Positions 19,806 to 29,194 of a DNA stretch of 64,000 nt are shown here, in pieces. The notes beneath the pieces are model-generated. The model saw only the letters and a list, made by a program, of their open reading frames with translations, was not told where the DNA came from and did no database searches. This DNA comes from Maricaulis sp. (GTDB taxonomy: Bacteria > Pseudomonadota > Alphaproteobacteria > Caulobacterales > Maricaulaceae): NCBI RefSeq assembly GCF_015665295.1, contig NZ_JADFAJ010000010.1, forward strand, positions 1-64,000, given 5' to 3'. Position 1 is the first letter of the stretch. Every line of letters begins with the position of its first letter. A program made the position numbers and the translations under genes.

Positions 19806-20617
19806 TGGATGTTTTCACCCTCACGCGCGGCCGCGCGCCGCTTGTCGTTTCCATGCCGCATTCCGGAACGGCCCTGCCGCCCGGACTGGCCGACCGGCTG
19901 GGTGAGGCGGCGGGAAGCCTGCCGGACACGGATTGGCACATCCCCGAACTCTATGACTTCCTTGACGGGATGGGGGCGACGGTCATCCGCGCCAATTATT
20001 CGCGCTATGTCATTGATCTCAACCGTGACCCGACTGGCTCATCGCTCTATCCCGGCCAGGCAACGACCGGGCTGGTGCCGACAACCCTTTTTGACGGCAC
20101 GCCGATCTACAAGGATGGCGACGCGCCGGACGAGGACGAGATCGAACAGCGCCGGACCGATTATTTCGATCCCTACCACCGCGCCCTGACCGAGACGCTG
20201 ATGGCGACCCGCATGGAGCATGGCCATGCCCTGCTGTGGGACGCCCATTCCATCGCGTCCGAAGTGCCACGCCTGTTCGAAGGCGTCTTGCCCGATCTCA
20301 ATCTCGGCACCAATGGCGGCGAGAGCTGCGACCGCATGATCGAACGCTGGGCGGTCAAGGCGATGATGGATCACGAGGAATATGCCTCCATCGTCAATGG
20401 CCGCTTCAAGGGTGGTTTCATCACCCGTGCCTTTGGCCGTCCGAGCCAGAATATCCACGCCTTGCAAATGGAACTCGCCCAGTCCGCCTATATGAGCGAG
20501 GCGCCGCCCTGGACGCTGGATCCGGCGAAGGCCGACCAGCTCCGCGCCGCCCTCAAGGATGTCATGAAGGCCGCACTGGACGCGGCGAAAAGTCTCTATT
20601 CCGGAGAGGTAAAGTAA
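19805..20617 (+). CDS. hutG: N-formylglutamate deformylase
   Basis: 270 residues, starting inside the hutH stop (TGATG). It hydrolyses N-formylglutamate to glutamate and formate, the last step of the HutF branch. The family pattern is seen in VSMPHSG near the N-terminus, VIDLNRDP, LLWDAHSI and the C-terminal FKGGFITRAFG. This is the COG3741-type HutG, not the arginase-fold formiminoglutamase that is also called HutG. Confidence 0.93.
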   Translation: MDVFTLTRGRAPLVVSMPHSGTALPPGLADRLGEAAGSLPDTDWHIPELYDFLDGMGATVIRANYSRYVIDLNRDPTGSSLYPGQATTGLVPTTLFDGTPIYKDGDAPDEDEIEQRRTDYFDPYHRALTETLMATRMEHGHALLWDAHSIASEVPRLFEGVLPDLNLGTNGGESCDRMIERWAVKAMMDHEEYASIVNGRFKGGFITRAFGRPSQNIHALQMELAQSAYMSEAPPWTLDPAKADQLRAALKDVMKAALDAAKSLYSGEVK

Positions 20618-22285
20618 GTGTCCCAGACCCGCCGCGACAATTCCCGCATCATCCGCGCCAAGCACGGTACAGAGCTCGACGCCACCCATTGGGCCGCCGA
20701 GGCGCCCTTGCGCATGCTGATGAACAATCTCGACCCCGACGTGGCCGAGAAGCCGGAAGAGCTGGTTGTCTATGGCGGGATCGGCCGGGCGGCGCGCGAC
20801 TGGGAAAGCTATGACCGGATCGTCGCGACCCTGAAACGCCTCAAGGAAGACGAGACCCTGCTGGTCCAGTCCGGCAAGCCGGTCGGCGTGTTCCGCACTC
20901 ATCGCGATGCGCCGCGCGTCCTGATCGCCAATTCCAATCTCGTGCCCAACTGGGCCAATTGGGACCATTTCCGCGAGCTCGATAGGAAGGGCCTGATGAT
21001 GTACGGCCAGATGACGGCCGGCTCCTGGATCTATATCGGCTCCCAGGGAATCGTTCAGGGCACCTATGAGACCTTTGTCGAGGCGGGTCGCCAGCATTAC
21101 AATGGCGATCTTTCCGGCAAGTGGATCCTGACCGGGGGTCTGGGTGGCATGGGCGGCGCACAGCCGCTCGCTGCCACCATGGCCGGCGCCTGCATGCTGG
21201 CGGTCGAATGCCAGCCCAGCCGGATCGAGATGCGGCTCAAGACTGGCTATCTCGACAAGAGCGCGGACAATCTCGACGACGCGCTGGCCATGATCAACGA
21301 AGCCTGCGCCCGGGGTGAGGCCGTCTCGGTCGGCCTGCTCGGCAATGCTGCGGAGATTTTCCCCGAACTGGTCCGCCGCGGCGTGAAGCCAGACATGGTC
21401 ACCGACCAGACCTCCGCCCATGACCCGGTCAATGGCTATCTGCCCGCCGGCTGGAGCCTCGCGGAATGGGATGACAAGCGCGAAAGCGATCCCGCTGCCG
21501 TCGAAGCGGCCGCCAAGGCCTCCATGGCGACACAGGTCAAGGCCATGCTGGCCTTCTGGGAGCAGGGCATCCCGACGCTCGATTACGGCAATAATATCCG
21601 CCAGATGGCCCAGGATATGGGCGTCGAGAACGCGTTTGATTTCCCGGGCTTCGTGCCGGCCTATATCCGCCCGCTCTTCTGCCGCGGCATCGGTCCCTTC
21701 CGCTGGGCGGCCCTGTCGGGTGATCCGCAAGACATCTACAAGACCGACGCCAAGGTGAAGGAACTCATCCCGGACAATCCGCATCTTCATCGCTGGCTCG
21801 ACATGGCGCGCGAGCGCATCCATTTCCAGGGCCTGCCGGCGCGCATCTGCTGGGTCGGTCTGGGCGAGCGCCACAAGCTGGGCCTCGCCTTCAATGAAAT
21901 GGTGGCCAAGGGCGAACTCAAGGCGCCAGTCGTGATCGGCCGCGATCACCTCGATTCAGGCTCGGTCGCCAGCCCCAATCGCGAGACCGAAGCCATGATG
22001 GACGGCTCCGACGCCGTCGCCGACTGGCCGCTCCTCAACGCCCTCCTCAACACCGCCTCCGGCGCGACCTGGGTCTCGCTGCACCATGGCGGCGGCGTCG
22101 GCATGGGCTATTCCCTCCATTCCGGCCAGGTCGTCCTCGCCGACGGCACTCCGGAAGCCGCCGAGCGCGTGGGCCGCGTGCTGTGGAACGACCCGGGCAC
22201 GGGCGTGATGCGTCATGCCGACGCCGGGTATGACATCGCCAAGGACTGCGCGCGCGAGCAGGGGCTGGATCTGCCGTCGATTTGA
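20618..22285 (+). CDS. hutU: Urocanate hydratase
   Basis: 555 residues, GTG start directly after the hutG stop. It converts urocanate to imidazolonepropionate using a tightly bound NAD+. Recognised by [26 protein letters not shown], the Rossmann-type [23 protein letters not shown] with YLPAGWS, and [13 protein letters not shown]. Length matches the family. It ends the hut operon; repeated palindromic elements follow. Confidence 0.97.
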   Translation: MSQTRRDNSRIIRAKHGTELDATHWAAEAPLRMLMNNLDPDVAEKPEELVVYGGIGRAARDWESYDRIVATLKRLKEDETLLVQSGKPVGVFRTHRDAPRVLIANSNLVPNWANWDHFRELDRKGLMMYGQMTAGSWIYIGSQGIVQGTYETFVEAGRQHYNGDLSGKWILTGGLGGMGGAQPLAATMAGACMLAVECQPSRIEMRLKTGYLDKSADNLDDALAMINEACARGEAVSVGLLGNAAEIFPELVRRGVKPDMVTDQTSAHDPVNGYLPAGWSLAEWDDKRESDPAAVEAAAKASMATQVKAMLAFWEQGIPTLDYGNNIRQMAQDMGVENAFDFPGFVPAYIRPLFCRGIGPFRWAALSGDPQDIYKTDAKVKELIPDNPHLHRWLDMARERIHFQGLPARICWVGLGERHKLGLAFNEMVAKGELKAPVVIGRDHLDSGSVASPNRETEAMMDGSDAVADWPLLNALLNTASGATWVSLHHGGGVGMGYSLHSGQVVLADGTPEAAERVGRVLWNDPGTGVMRHADAGYDIAKDCAREQGLDLPSI

Positions 22286-22395
22286 GGGTTTTCCTCCCGA
22301 TTCCATGGGGAAGTGGGCCGATCCATTTTTCCCGGAAGCGCGTCAGCGCTATCCGGGACCAACGGGAGACTCATCACTTGTAATGGTGTGGGGTG

Positions 22396-22444
22396 GGTCC
22401 CGGCTCTCTAACCGGCTTTTGCCGGTTTTTGGCCGGGAAAAATG
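22396..22444 (+). repeat. Palindromic intergenic repeat, copy 1 (degenerate)
   Basis: Starts with GGTCCCGGCTCT (22396-22407), contains a hairpin AACCGGC-TTTT-GCCGGTT, and ends with GGCCGGGA followed by a decayed ATGA. It has the same termini as copies 2 and 3 in this gap but a shortened right end. Confidence 0.55.
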
Positions 22445-22476
22445 AGTTTTGCCTGGCACGGGGAAGCCCCTCCGTT

Positions 22477-22525
22477 TGTCATCCCGGCCGGATAGCCTGC
22501 GCAGGCAGGCTGGAGAGCCGGGACC
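22477..22525 (-). repeat. Palindromic intergenic repeat, copy 2
   Basis: TGTCATCCCGGCC at 22477-22489 and AGAGCCGGGACC at 22514-22525 bound a 24-nt centre containing the hairpin AGCCTGC-GCAGGCAGGCT. This is the reverse-complement orientation of copies 1 and 3, with identical end sequences. Confidence 0.65.
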
Positions 22526-22599
22526 GATAGGCCCGGTGGGTTTCCAATCAGTCGCCGCGGTGCCGCCGCGCCGACAACTTGCTGGCTGGCTTGTTCATA

Positions 22600-22670
22600 G
22601 GTCCCGGCTCTGCGCCCCGCCTTCGCGGGGCAGAAGCCCGCGCCCGCGAAAGCGGGTGGCCGGGATGACA
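22600..22670 (+). repeat. Palindromic intergenic repeat, copy 3
   Basis: GGTCCCGGCTCT at 22600-22611 and GGCCGGGATGACA at 22658-22670 bound a centre with two hairpins (GCCCCGC-CTTC-GCGGGGC and CCCGC-GAAA-GCGGG types). The ends are exact reverse complements of those of copy 2; the middle is unrelated in length and sequence. The 443-nt gap 22286-22728 between hutU and kbl holds these three copies and no gene that I can support. Confidence 0.68.
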
Positions 22671-22728
22671 AGCGCAGGGCGGGGCAATAGAAGGTTGGCC
22701 AACACTGACTCACCCTTGGGAGCCCTCC

Positions 22729-23931
22729 ATGTCCGACGCCTTCTTCGCCGACCTCAAAGCCGAGCTTGCCCAGATCGAGGCGGATGGTCTCTACAAGCGC
22801 GAGCGGATCATCACGTCGCAGCAGTTTTCCGAGATTGATGTGACGGCGGACGGGACGTCCAGCCATGTGATCAATTTCTGCGCCAATAATTATCTCGGAC
22901 TGGCCAACCGGCCGGAACTGATCGAGGCCGCCAAGTCGACGCTCGACAGTCATGGCTTCGGCGTCGCCTCTGTGCGTTTCATCTGCGGCACGCAGGACCT
23001 GCACAAACAGCTGGAAGCGAAGATCGCCGCGTTTACCGGCTGCGAGGACGCCATCCTCTATGCCGCCGCCTTTGACGCCAATGGCGGCGTGTTCGAGCCG
23101 CTTCTGGGGCCGGAGGATGCGATCATCTCGGACGCGCTCAACCATGCCTCCATCATTGATGGTGTGCGCCTGTGCAAGGCCAAGCGCTATCGCTATGCCA
23201 ATTCCGACATGGCGGACCTCGAGACCCAGCTCAAACAGGCCCGGGCCGATGGCGCGCGCCATATCCTGATCGTCACCGATGGCGTTTTCTCGATGGATGG
23301 CTATATCGCCGACCTCAAATCCATCGTCCGCCTGGCCAAACAGTATGACGCGCTGACCATGGTCGATGACTGCCATGCGCATGGTTTCATGGGCGCGAAG
23401 GGCCGCGGCACGCCGGAACATTGCGGGGTGCTGGGCGAGATCGACATTATTACCGGTACGCTGGGCAAGGCGCTGGGCGGCGCGATGGGCGGTTTCACGG
23501 CGGCGCGCCAGGAAATCATCGACATGCTGCGCCAGCGCTCGCGGCCCTATCTGTTCTCGAACTCGCTGGCACCGGCCATTGTCGGCGCCTCCCTGAAGGC
23601 ACTTGACATGGTCGCCGAGGGCGATGATCTGCGTGCCCGCCTGTTCGACAATGCCAGACGCTTCCGTGCCGGCATGAGCGAGGCCGGCTTCGACCTCCTG
23701 CCGGGCGAGCATCCGATCATTCCGGTCATGCTGGGCGATGCCAAGCTGGCCCAGGACATGGCGTCCCGGCTGATGGGTGAGGGCGTCTATGTGATCGGCT
23801 TCTTCTTCCCCGTCGTGCCCAAGGGCAAGGCGCGCATCCGCACCCAAATGTCCGCGGCCCACACGCCGGAAATGATCGACCGCGCTGTGGCGGCGTTCAC
23901 GAAAGTGGGCAAGGAGCTGGGGGTGATCTGA
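22729..23931 (+). CDS. kbl: 2-amino-3-ketobutyrate CoA ligase (glycine C-acetyltransferase)
   Basis: 400 residues. A PLP alpha-oxoamine synthase that cleaves 2-amino-3-ketobutyrate with CoA into glycine and acetyl-CoA, following threonine dehydrogenase. Family features are [36 protein letters not shown], the aspartate of [11 protein letters not shown] and the PLP lysine in [18 protein letters not shown] precedes the start. Its usual partner tdh is on the same strand but about 5.3 kb downstream, not adjacent. Confidence 0.96.
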   Translation: MSDAFFADLKAELAQIEADGLYKRERIITSQQFSEIDVTADGTSSHVINFCANNYLGLANRPELIEAAKSTLDSHGFGVASVRFICGTQDLHKQLEAKIAAFTGCEDAILYAAAFDANGGVFEPLLGPEDAIISDALNHASIIDGVRLCKAKRYRYANSDMADLETQLKQARADGARHILIVTDGVFSMDGYIADLKSIVRLAKQYDALTMVDDCHAHGFMGAKGRGTPEHCGVLGEIDIITGTLGKALGGAMGGFTAARQEIIDMLRQRSRPYLFSNSLAPAIVGASLKALDMVAEGDDLRARLFDNARRFRAGMSEAGFDLLPGEHPIIPVMLGDAKLAQDMASRLMGEGVYVIGFFFPVVPKGKARIRTQMSAAHTPEMIDRAVAAFTKVGKELGVI

Positions 23932-24050
23932 CCCCGGATTCCACGGCCGCGAATCCCTCCCGGATTCCGGTCCTCCCATTCCCTCTGACAGCCTGGCTGC
24001 CCACTCGATAAGTTGTTTCCATTCAATAGCTTTATCGAAGGAGAGGGGCT

Positions 24051-24437
24051 ATGAGACTTGGCTTGTTTGTGGGGGCAGCGGTCTTCGCTGTCGTATCCAT
24101 CGGTGCCCTGATGTGGGGCCTTCCCCAATATGGCGTCTGGCAGCAGGAGCTGGCCGGACGGGCCGAGCTGGTCCGCGCCGAGCAGAACCGGCGCATCGCC
24201 GTCCTGGAAGCCCAGGCACGGCTTGAGGCTGAAAGCCTCAATGCCCAGGCTGAAGTCGCCCGGGCCCGAGGCGTCGCGGAAGCCAATGCCATTGTGGCTG
24301 AAGGGCTCGGCGGGCCGGAAGGCTATCTGCGCTATCTGTGGATCCAGTCGCTCGGCGAAAATGGCCAGGACGTGATCTACATCCCGACCGAGGCCGGTCT
24401 TCCCATACTGGAAGCCAGCCGACCTGTCGCCCGATAG
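24051..24437 (+). CDS. Small membrane protein resembling an SPFH C-terminal tail
   Basis: 128 residues with GGAGAGG upstream. One N-terminal membrane helix (about 4-26) is followed by a long alanine/glutamate-rich coiled-coil segment (about 35-85; ARLEAESLNAQAEVARARGVAEANAIVAEGL). A short terminal region ends with YLRYLWIQSLGENGQDVIYIPTEAGLPILE. The alternating A-E-R helix and the W...IPTE-like ending are the style of prohibitin/HflK/stomatin C-termini, but the SPFH domain itself is missing. It may be a dedicated membrane-anchored coiled coil or a remnant of a larger SPFH protein. Function unknown. Confidence 0.65.
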   Translation: MRLGLFVGAAVFAVVSIGALMWGLPQYGVWQQELAGRAELVRAEQNRRIAVLEAQARLEAESLNAQAEVARARGVAEANAIVAEGLGGPEGYLRYLWIQSLGENGQDVIYIPTEAGLPILEASRPVAR

Positions 24438-24445
24438 GGCTTGCG

Positions 24446-24471
24446 ACCGGCGCCGTGATCACGGCGCCGGT
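24446..24471. terminator. 26-bp perfect palindrome / terminator
   Basis: Positions 24446-24458 are the exact reverse complement of 24459-24471 (arm ACCGGCGCCGTGA), followed by TTT. It lies 8 nt after the stop of the SPFH-tail-like gene and is a likely intrinsic terminator. Confidence 0.65.
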
Positions 24472-24628
24472 TTGCGCTCGAGACGAGGGGACGCCACCCA
24501 CCCTATTCCCCCTGACGCTTTCCCCGAATACGCGTATTGTCCTCCGGTCAGACTCGCTTTCTTGGCGAAATCTGCATCCGAATGATCGCTTGGGGGCATC
24601 ACACGGGTAACGTGAACAGGGGACTGCC

Positions 24629-25807
24629 ATGACGGATACCAGCGAAGTGCGAGCTAGCAGCGCGCGTCCATCGGACGAGATGTTGCCTTTCCTGAACAAT
24701 TTCCACGACATTTTCACCACGATCGGGGTCTTGATCCTGCTCGGCGGTCTCGGCGTCGGCGCCGGCCAGGTCCTGGCCGGACTCGGCCTCGATGAGGGCG
24801 AGCAGGCCTTCCAGAACGCGCTGATGGCGCTGATTGGGGGAATCGCGATTTTTGCCTGGCTGCTGTCGGCCCTTCTGGTCGGCAAGCAACGCCGCATCCT
24901 GCCGGGCATCGTCCTGTCGGGCGTGTTCGGTGTGGCGACGATGATCGTACTGGTCTGGGGCTATGCCCAATTCCTGATCCACGGGGCGGGCCTCACCGAG
25001 TCGAGCTTCGAACGCGCCGGGGAAGGCGTCGACAACATGGAGTTCGGCCGTGAGGCCGTGATGATGGTTCTGGCGCAATTGCCGGCCTCGATCCGCTTCA
25101 TGCCGATCGTGTTCGGCCTCGCTTTCCTGCTGCCGGTCACGGCCTATTATGTCAGCTACCGTCTGCCGTTCGCCGGAGGGCTGATGGGGGTTGGCGTGGT
25201 GCTGACCGCCGTGATGACCCTGCTGGCGATCGACCCCTATACGGTGATCGTCTGGGCGCCGACCATCAATGTCGCTGCCGGTGGTGCCCTGCTGCTGGCC
25301 GGCATCCTGTTTGACGCCCGTGATCCGGGCCGCGAGACGCGCCTGTCCGGCACCGCCTTCTGGCTCCACTTCTTCGCGGCGCCTGTCCTGCTGGGCGCTG
25401 TGCTGAACCTCACCCAGACCGGCTGGACCTTCCAGGAAAGCGATTTTGCCAATCCTGAAAACCTCAACCTGTTTGCCGCCATGGCGTCGGACAGCGCGGA
25501 ATCTCTGCGGCTGGCCGTCACGGCCCTGACCGTGATTGGTCTTTTTGCCCTGGTCTCACTGCTGATCAACCGCCGCGCCCTGATCGTCTCCGGACTGGTC
25601 ACGGCGGGTGTCTCGATCGGGGTGATTGTCAATTCGTCCGATCTCGGCGCCGGTGCCGTCATCGCCGTGACCCTGCTCGTTCTGGGCGGGGTCGTGGTCC
25701 TGCTGGGTGCCGCCTGGAACCCGGTCCGCCGCGTCCTGCTGATGCCGATCCCCCAGGCAGGACCACTGGGCCGGATCTTCCCGCCGGTCAGCGCGGCAGA
25801 GGGTTGA
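24629..25807 (+). CDS. Polytopic membrane protein of unknown function
   Basis: 392 residues with about ten hydrophobic spans spread along the whole length (for example IFTTIGVLILLGGLGVGAG, VLSGVFGVATMIVLVWGY, VIAVTLLVLGGVVVLLGAAW). A polar region around residues 125-145 (ESSFERAGEGVDNMEFGREAV) and another near 265-295 would be extramembrane loops. I recognise no transporter motif or catalytic residues. The start ATG 24629 follows an AGGGGA. A bidirectional terminator separates it from the convergent sheath-like gene. Confidence 0.7.
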   Translation: MTDTSEVRASSARPSDEMLPFLNNFHDIFTTIGVLILLGGLGVGAGQVLAGLGLDEGEQAFQNALMALIGGIAIFAWLLSALLVGKQRRILPGIVLSGVFGVATMIVLVWGYAQFLIHGAGLTESSFERAGEGVDNMEFGREAVMMVLAQLPASIRFMPIVFGLAFLLPVTAYYVSYRLPFAGGLMGVGVVLTAVMTLLAIDPYTVIVWAPTINVAAGGALLLAGILFDARDPGRETRLSGTAFWLHFFAAPVLLGAVLNLTQTGWTFQESDFANPENLNLFAAMASDSAESLRLAVTALTVIGLFALVSLLINRRALIVSGLVTAGVSIGVIVNSSDLGAGAVIAVTLLVLGGVVVLLGAAWNPVRRVLLMPIPQAGPLGRIFPPVSAAEG

Positions 25808-25825
25808 TCGATAAGGATAGTCACA

Positions 25826-25861
25826 AGGAAACCGCCCGGCCCGCATGCTGGGCGGCTTCCT
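25826..25861. terminator. Bidirectional terminator
   Basis: Arms 25826-25837 and 25850-25861 pair over 12 positions with one A-C mismatch (AGGAAACCGCCC against GGGCGGCTTCCT). An A-rich left flank and a TCTT right flank suit both convergent genes. Confidence 0.65.
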
Positions 25862-25872
25862 CTTGGCCGTTG

Positions 25873-27075
25873 TCAGCCGTCCTCCAGTGACATCTGGTAT
25901 GCGATGATGACAAATTCTGCCGGTCGGACGGGCGCGACGCCGATCTGCACAACGACTTGCCCGGCGTCGATATCGGTCTGGGTCATGGTCGAGCCCAGCC
26001 CGCATTGCACGAAATAGGACTGGTCCGGCGTGGCGCCCATGAACGCGCCATCCCGATAGAGTCCGGTCAGGAAAACCTCGATCTCCGCGATCACAGCCGC
26101 CCAGAGTGCTGGCGCATTGGGCTCTCCGCGGGTCCAGGCCAGCGAGTCTGGCAGGCTCGCCTCGATCCAGCGTTGCAGGCGGCGCACGGGCAGATAGATG
26201 GTATCTGAGGTGTCCGAAAAGGTGCGGGCGCCCCAAAGGACCGTGCCGTATTGCGGGGCCGTCCGGATCGGATTGACATGGGCCCGGTTGAACGTATCCA
26301 GGTCCGACGGGTCGAGCGGTCGGGTCATGTGATACAGGATTTGTGCATCCAGTCCGGCGGGAGCCTTCCAGACCCCGTCGCTGGCGGTCGTCGCCATGAT
26401 GCGCCCCATCACGGCAGGCCCGGGCGGCAGGCGCTCGCCCCGCGCATTGACCAGCCAAGGTGCATAGGCGGCGATGTCGGGATCGGTGATACCCAGCATG
26501 ACCCGCCAGCGTTCATAGTCGTCGGACTCGTCCGGAGCGTCGATGATCAGGGTGGCAAATCCTGCCCGGGCCGAGAGCAGGGCCCGTTGATAGAGTGAGG
26601 TCAGGGCCAGATCGGGCGCATCTGCCGGGCCCGTCGCACCAACCAGGTAGATCAGCGTGAATGCCGTGTCGGTTTGGGCATCCAGCGCGTCGAGGGCCGC
26701 GTCATAGTCGGGCAGGCCGTCCTCATTGTCGCCGGCATGGACCAGCAGCGCTCGCTCGCCGCCTTGCGCGCGAAAGGCGTCCACGACGGGAGCGGCGAGA
26801 TCAAACCCGGGGGGAAGGGGCATGCCCGGGACGGTTTGCGCCAGACTGCCCGTGGGCAGGTCGGATGCCAGTGGCCCGACAAAAACCGCCAGATCGAGAG
26901 CTCTCGGGATGAAGGTCGTCGTTGCGGGATTACTTCCCTGGTCAACATAGACGCCTGGATGGCGCTGCGTAACCGGGAGCCCCGATCTTGGCTGGCGCTG
27001 GGCCATCGCGGATGGCAGCAGAGCGGTTGATGCCGCTGTGGCGGCGGCTGAGATCAGCAGGTGGCGACGATTCAT
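25873..27075 (-). CDS. Exported phage-tail-sheath-like protein (orphan)
   Basis: 400 residues. Residues 1-26 form a signal peptide with a Tat-like twin arginine (NRRHLLISAAATAAS) and an AMA cleavage site. The mature protein resembles phage tail sheath proteins (gpFI/contractile family). PGVYVDQ lies near its start and GVWKAPAG in the middle. The C-terminal sheath domain (281-395) shows WGARTFS, the LPVRRLQRWIEASL helix, LWAAVIAEIEVFLTGLYRDGAF, MGATPDQSYFV and IGVAPVRPAEFVII. No tube, baseplate, spike, ATPase or other tail gene is nearby. The sheath identification is from family patterns; export is inferred from the N-terminus. The start at 27075 is the first that yields the signal peptide. 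Confidence 0.78.
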   Translation of the reverse strand: MNRRHLLISAAATAASTALLPSAMAQRQPRSGLPVTQRHPGVYVDQGSNPATTTFIPRALDLAVFVGPLASDLPTGSLAQTVPGMPLPPGFDLAAPVVDAFRAQGGERALLVHAGDNEDGLPDYDAALDALDAQTDTAFTLIYLVGATGPADAPDLALTSLYQRALLSARAGFATLIIDAPDESDDYERWRVMLGITDPDIAAYAPWLVNARGERLPPGPAVMGRIMATTASDGVWKAPAGLDAQILYHMTRPLDPSDLDTFNRAHVNPIRTAPQYGTVLWGARTFSDTSDTIYLPVRRLQRWIEASLPDSLAWTRGEPNAPALWAAVIAEIEVFLTGLYRDGAFMGATPDQSYFVQCGLGSTMTQTDIDAGQVVVQIGVAPVRPAEFVIIAYQMSLEDG

Positions 27076-27197
27076 GGCATCGGCTCCGCGGCAGTTGTCG
27101 ATGGGTGTTGCAGATAGCAACCTGCCCCATTTACCCGCGCGAGTCGCGGTACAATCATGGGGTGAGTCGAAAATCCGGCCCGGAGGAGTGTGCCGCC

Positions 27198-28307
27198 ATG
27201 GCATTCGAGACAGATGCGATCATCGTCGGAGGCGGGGCTGTCGGGCTGGCGACCGGGCGTGCCTTCGCCCGGCGCGGGCATGAGACCATTGTGCTGGAAG
27301 CCGAAGCGAAGATTGGCCAGGGGATCTCCTCGCGCAATTCCGAAGTCATTCATGGCGGGCTCTACTATCCGACCGGATCGCTGAAGGCGCGGCTCTGCGT
27401 CGCCGGCCGGATGATGCTCTATGCCTTTCTGGAGCATCATCACCTGCCGCACGAGAAATGCGGCAAGCTGGTCGTCGCGACCGAGCCGCACGAGATCGAA
27501 CGGCTTGATGCCATTCTCGACCAGGCCAATACCAACCAGGTTGGCGGCATGCGACGGCTCAGCGGCGCCGAGGCCCGGGCGCTGGAGCCGGAGCTGAGGG
27601 TTGAGGCTGCGCTGCTCTCAGGGGAGAGCGGTGTCATGGATGCCCACGCCTACATGGACGCGCTCGCCGGCGAGATTGCCGGGCATGGCGGAGCCATTGC
27701 GGTCAATACACCCTTCGCCGGCGCGACGCCGCTCAAGGGCGGCGGTTTTGTCGTTCGCACGGGTGGCGAGCACGCTACCGAAGTCACGACACGCTATCTG
27801 GTGATCGCCGCCGGGCTGGGCGCGCAGGCGGCCGCCGGGCAAGTCGAGACATTTCCCGCCGCAGCAATCCCGCCGCTGCACTATGGCAAGGGTGTCTATT
27901 TCACCCTGTCCGGCAAGGCGCCGTTCTCGCGCCTTGTCTATCCGTTGCCGATTCCGGGCGCATTGGGCACGCATTATCGCCGCGATCTGGGCGGGCAGGC
28001 GCGTTTCGGGCCGGACCTCGCCTTTGTCGAGACCGAAGATTACACGGTCGATCCGGAGCGGGCCGAGGCCTTCTATAAGACGGCCCGACGTTTCTGGCCC
28101 GGTCTGCCCGATGGCGCCCTGATGCCGGATTATGCCGGTATCCGCCCCAAGCTGCATGGTCCGGGCGAGCCGCATCCCGATTTCCGCATCGACGGCGCCG
28201 ACAGGCATGGCGTGGCGGGGCTCATAACCCTGTTCGGTATCGAGAGTCCGGGGCTGACGGCCTCGCTGGCGATCGGCGAAACGGTGGCGGAACGATTGAC
28301 CGCTTGA
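27198..28307 (+). CDS. LhgO-like FAD-dependent 2-hydroxyacid oxidase/dehydrogenase
   Basis: 369 residues; GGAGGAG nine bases before ATG 27198. The DAO-fold dinucleotide motif IIVGGGAVGLATGRAFARRG and the RNSEVIHGGLYYP segment identify the L-2-hydroxyglutarate dehydrogenase/oxidase (LhgO/L2HGDH) group, which oxidises L-2-hydroxyglutarate to 2-oxoglutarate using FAD. The C-terminal IRPKLHGPG and LFGIESPGLTASLAIGE agree. Length is typical or slightly short. It diverges from the sheath-like gene with a 122-nt gap. Related family members use other 2-hydroxyacids, so the substrate is tentative. Confidence 0.85.
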   Translation: MAFETDAIIVGGGAVGLATGRAFARRGHETIVLEAEAKIGQGISSRNSEVIHGGLYYPTGSLKARLCVAGRMMLYAFLEHHHLPHEKCGKLVVATEPHEIERLDAILDQANTNQVGGMRRLSGAEARALEPELRVEAALLSGESGVMDAHAYMDALAGEIAGHGGAIAVNTPFAGATPLKGGGFVVRTGGEHATEVTTRYLVIAAGLGAQAAAGQVETFPAAAIPPLHYGKGVYFTLSGKAPFSRLVYPLPIPGALGTHYRRDLGGQARFGPDLAFVETEDYTVDPERAEAFYKTARRFWPGLPDGALMPDYAGIRPKLHGPGEPHPDFRIDGADRHGVAGLITLFGIESPGLTASLAIGETVAERLTA

Positions 28308-28354
28308 TCACGCCCGGCGAGGGGCCACAATGCGGCTTACAAAGGGGGGATGAG

Positions 28355-29194
28355 ATGACACCTGCACGCTGGGCCTTCATGGCCACACTGGTCCTGACCC
28401 TGGCCACGCTGGCTTTCCCGCTGGTCCTGTTCGGTTCACCGCCGGATCTGGGCAGCGCGCCGATGGCGGACGGGTTCAAGACCCCCATTCTGGCCCTGGA
28501 ATTTGCAGAAAACATCGACGATATCGCCTTCCTGCGCGGCGAAGACGCCGCTGAATTGCGCGCCTGGCTGGTCGAGGTTCAGTTCCTCGACTGGTTCTTC
28601 CCGCTCGCCTATGCCGGCATGGCCGCAGTCTTCTTTCTCGGCATGGCCCTGCGGGGACGCTTCCTCGCCCTGGTCGGCCTGGGTCTGGCGCTCGCCACCA
28701 TTCCCGCCGACTGGCAGGAGAACGACACGATCAACGGCATTCTTGCCGAGATCGAGAACCCGGTCTGCGGCCCCGACATTGAACCGCCTGACGGCCGGGA
28801 CAGCGTCGTTCTGCGCGATTGCCTGCCAAGCGGGTATTTCGACGAGGCCAGCGCCGAGGCCGAGCTGGTCTCCTATGCCTTCGACAGCTTTCTGCCGGTG
28901 CGGATCGAAATACTGCGCATCGACACCTGGATCAAATGGGGGCTGATCGCCGCCTATGCGTTCTGGATGGCGGCCATGCTGTGGATGGACCGGCGTCGCA
29001 TCCTGGCCATCCCGGCGGGCCTGGGAGGCCTGGCCGTGCTGGCAACCTGGATCAGCGGATCGAACGGTCATGTCGCCGAGCTGATGTCCATACTGCTCAT
29101 TCCGATGATGCTCACTTTCCCCGCCGCAGCGGTGATGTATCTTCGCGACAAACCCGCCAAGACGGGGACGCCACGAGGTGAGGAAACGGCATGA
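28355..29194 (+). CDS. Membrane protein with a cysteine-containing periplasmic loop
   Basis: 279 residues from ATG 28355 behind AAGGGGGGA. An N-terminal helix ([21 protein letters not shown]) is followed by an extramembrane region, further helices around 90-125 and 195-260, and a ~60-residue loop holding a Cys pair (NPVCGPD and LRDCLPSGY). No family recognised. Its stop overlaps the tdh start by 4 nt (ATGA), so it is co-translated with threonine dehydrogenase. A link with threonine or glycine metabolism is possible but unproved. Confidence 0.72.
   Translation: MTPARWAFMATLVLTLATLAFPLVLFGSPPDLGSAPMADGFKTPILALEFAENIDDIAFLRGEDAAELRAWLVEVQFLDWFFPLAYAGMAAVFFLGMALRGRFLALVGLGLALATIPADWQENDTINGILAEIENPVCGPDIEPPDGRDSVVLRDCLPSGYFDEASAEAELVSYAFDSFLPVRIEILRIDTWIKWGLIAAYAFWMAAMLWMDRRRILAIPAGLGGLAVLATWISGSNGHVAELMSILLIPMMLTFPAAAVMYLRDKPAKTGTPRGEETA

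Noticed and set aside
20039-21949. 636-codon antisense frame across hutG/hutU
   Set aside because: His/Gly/Asp-rich shadow translation opposite two well-identified enzymes.
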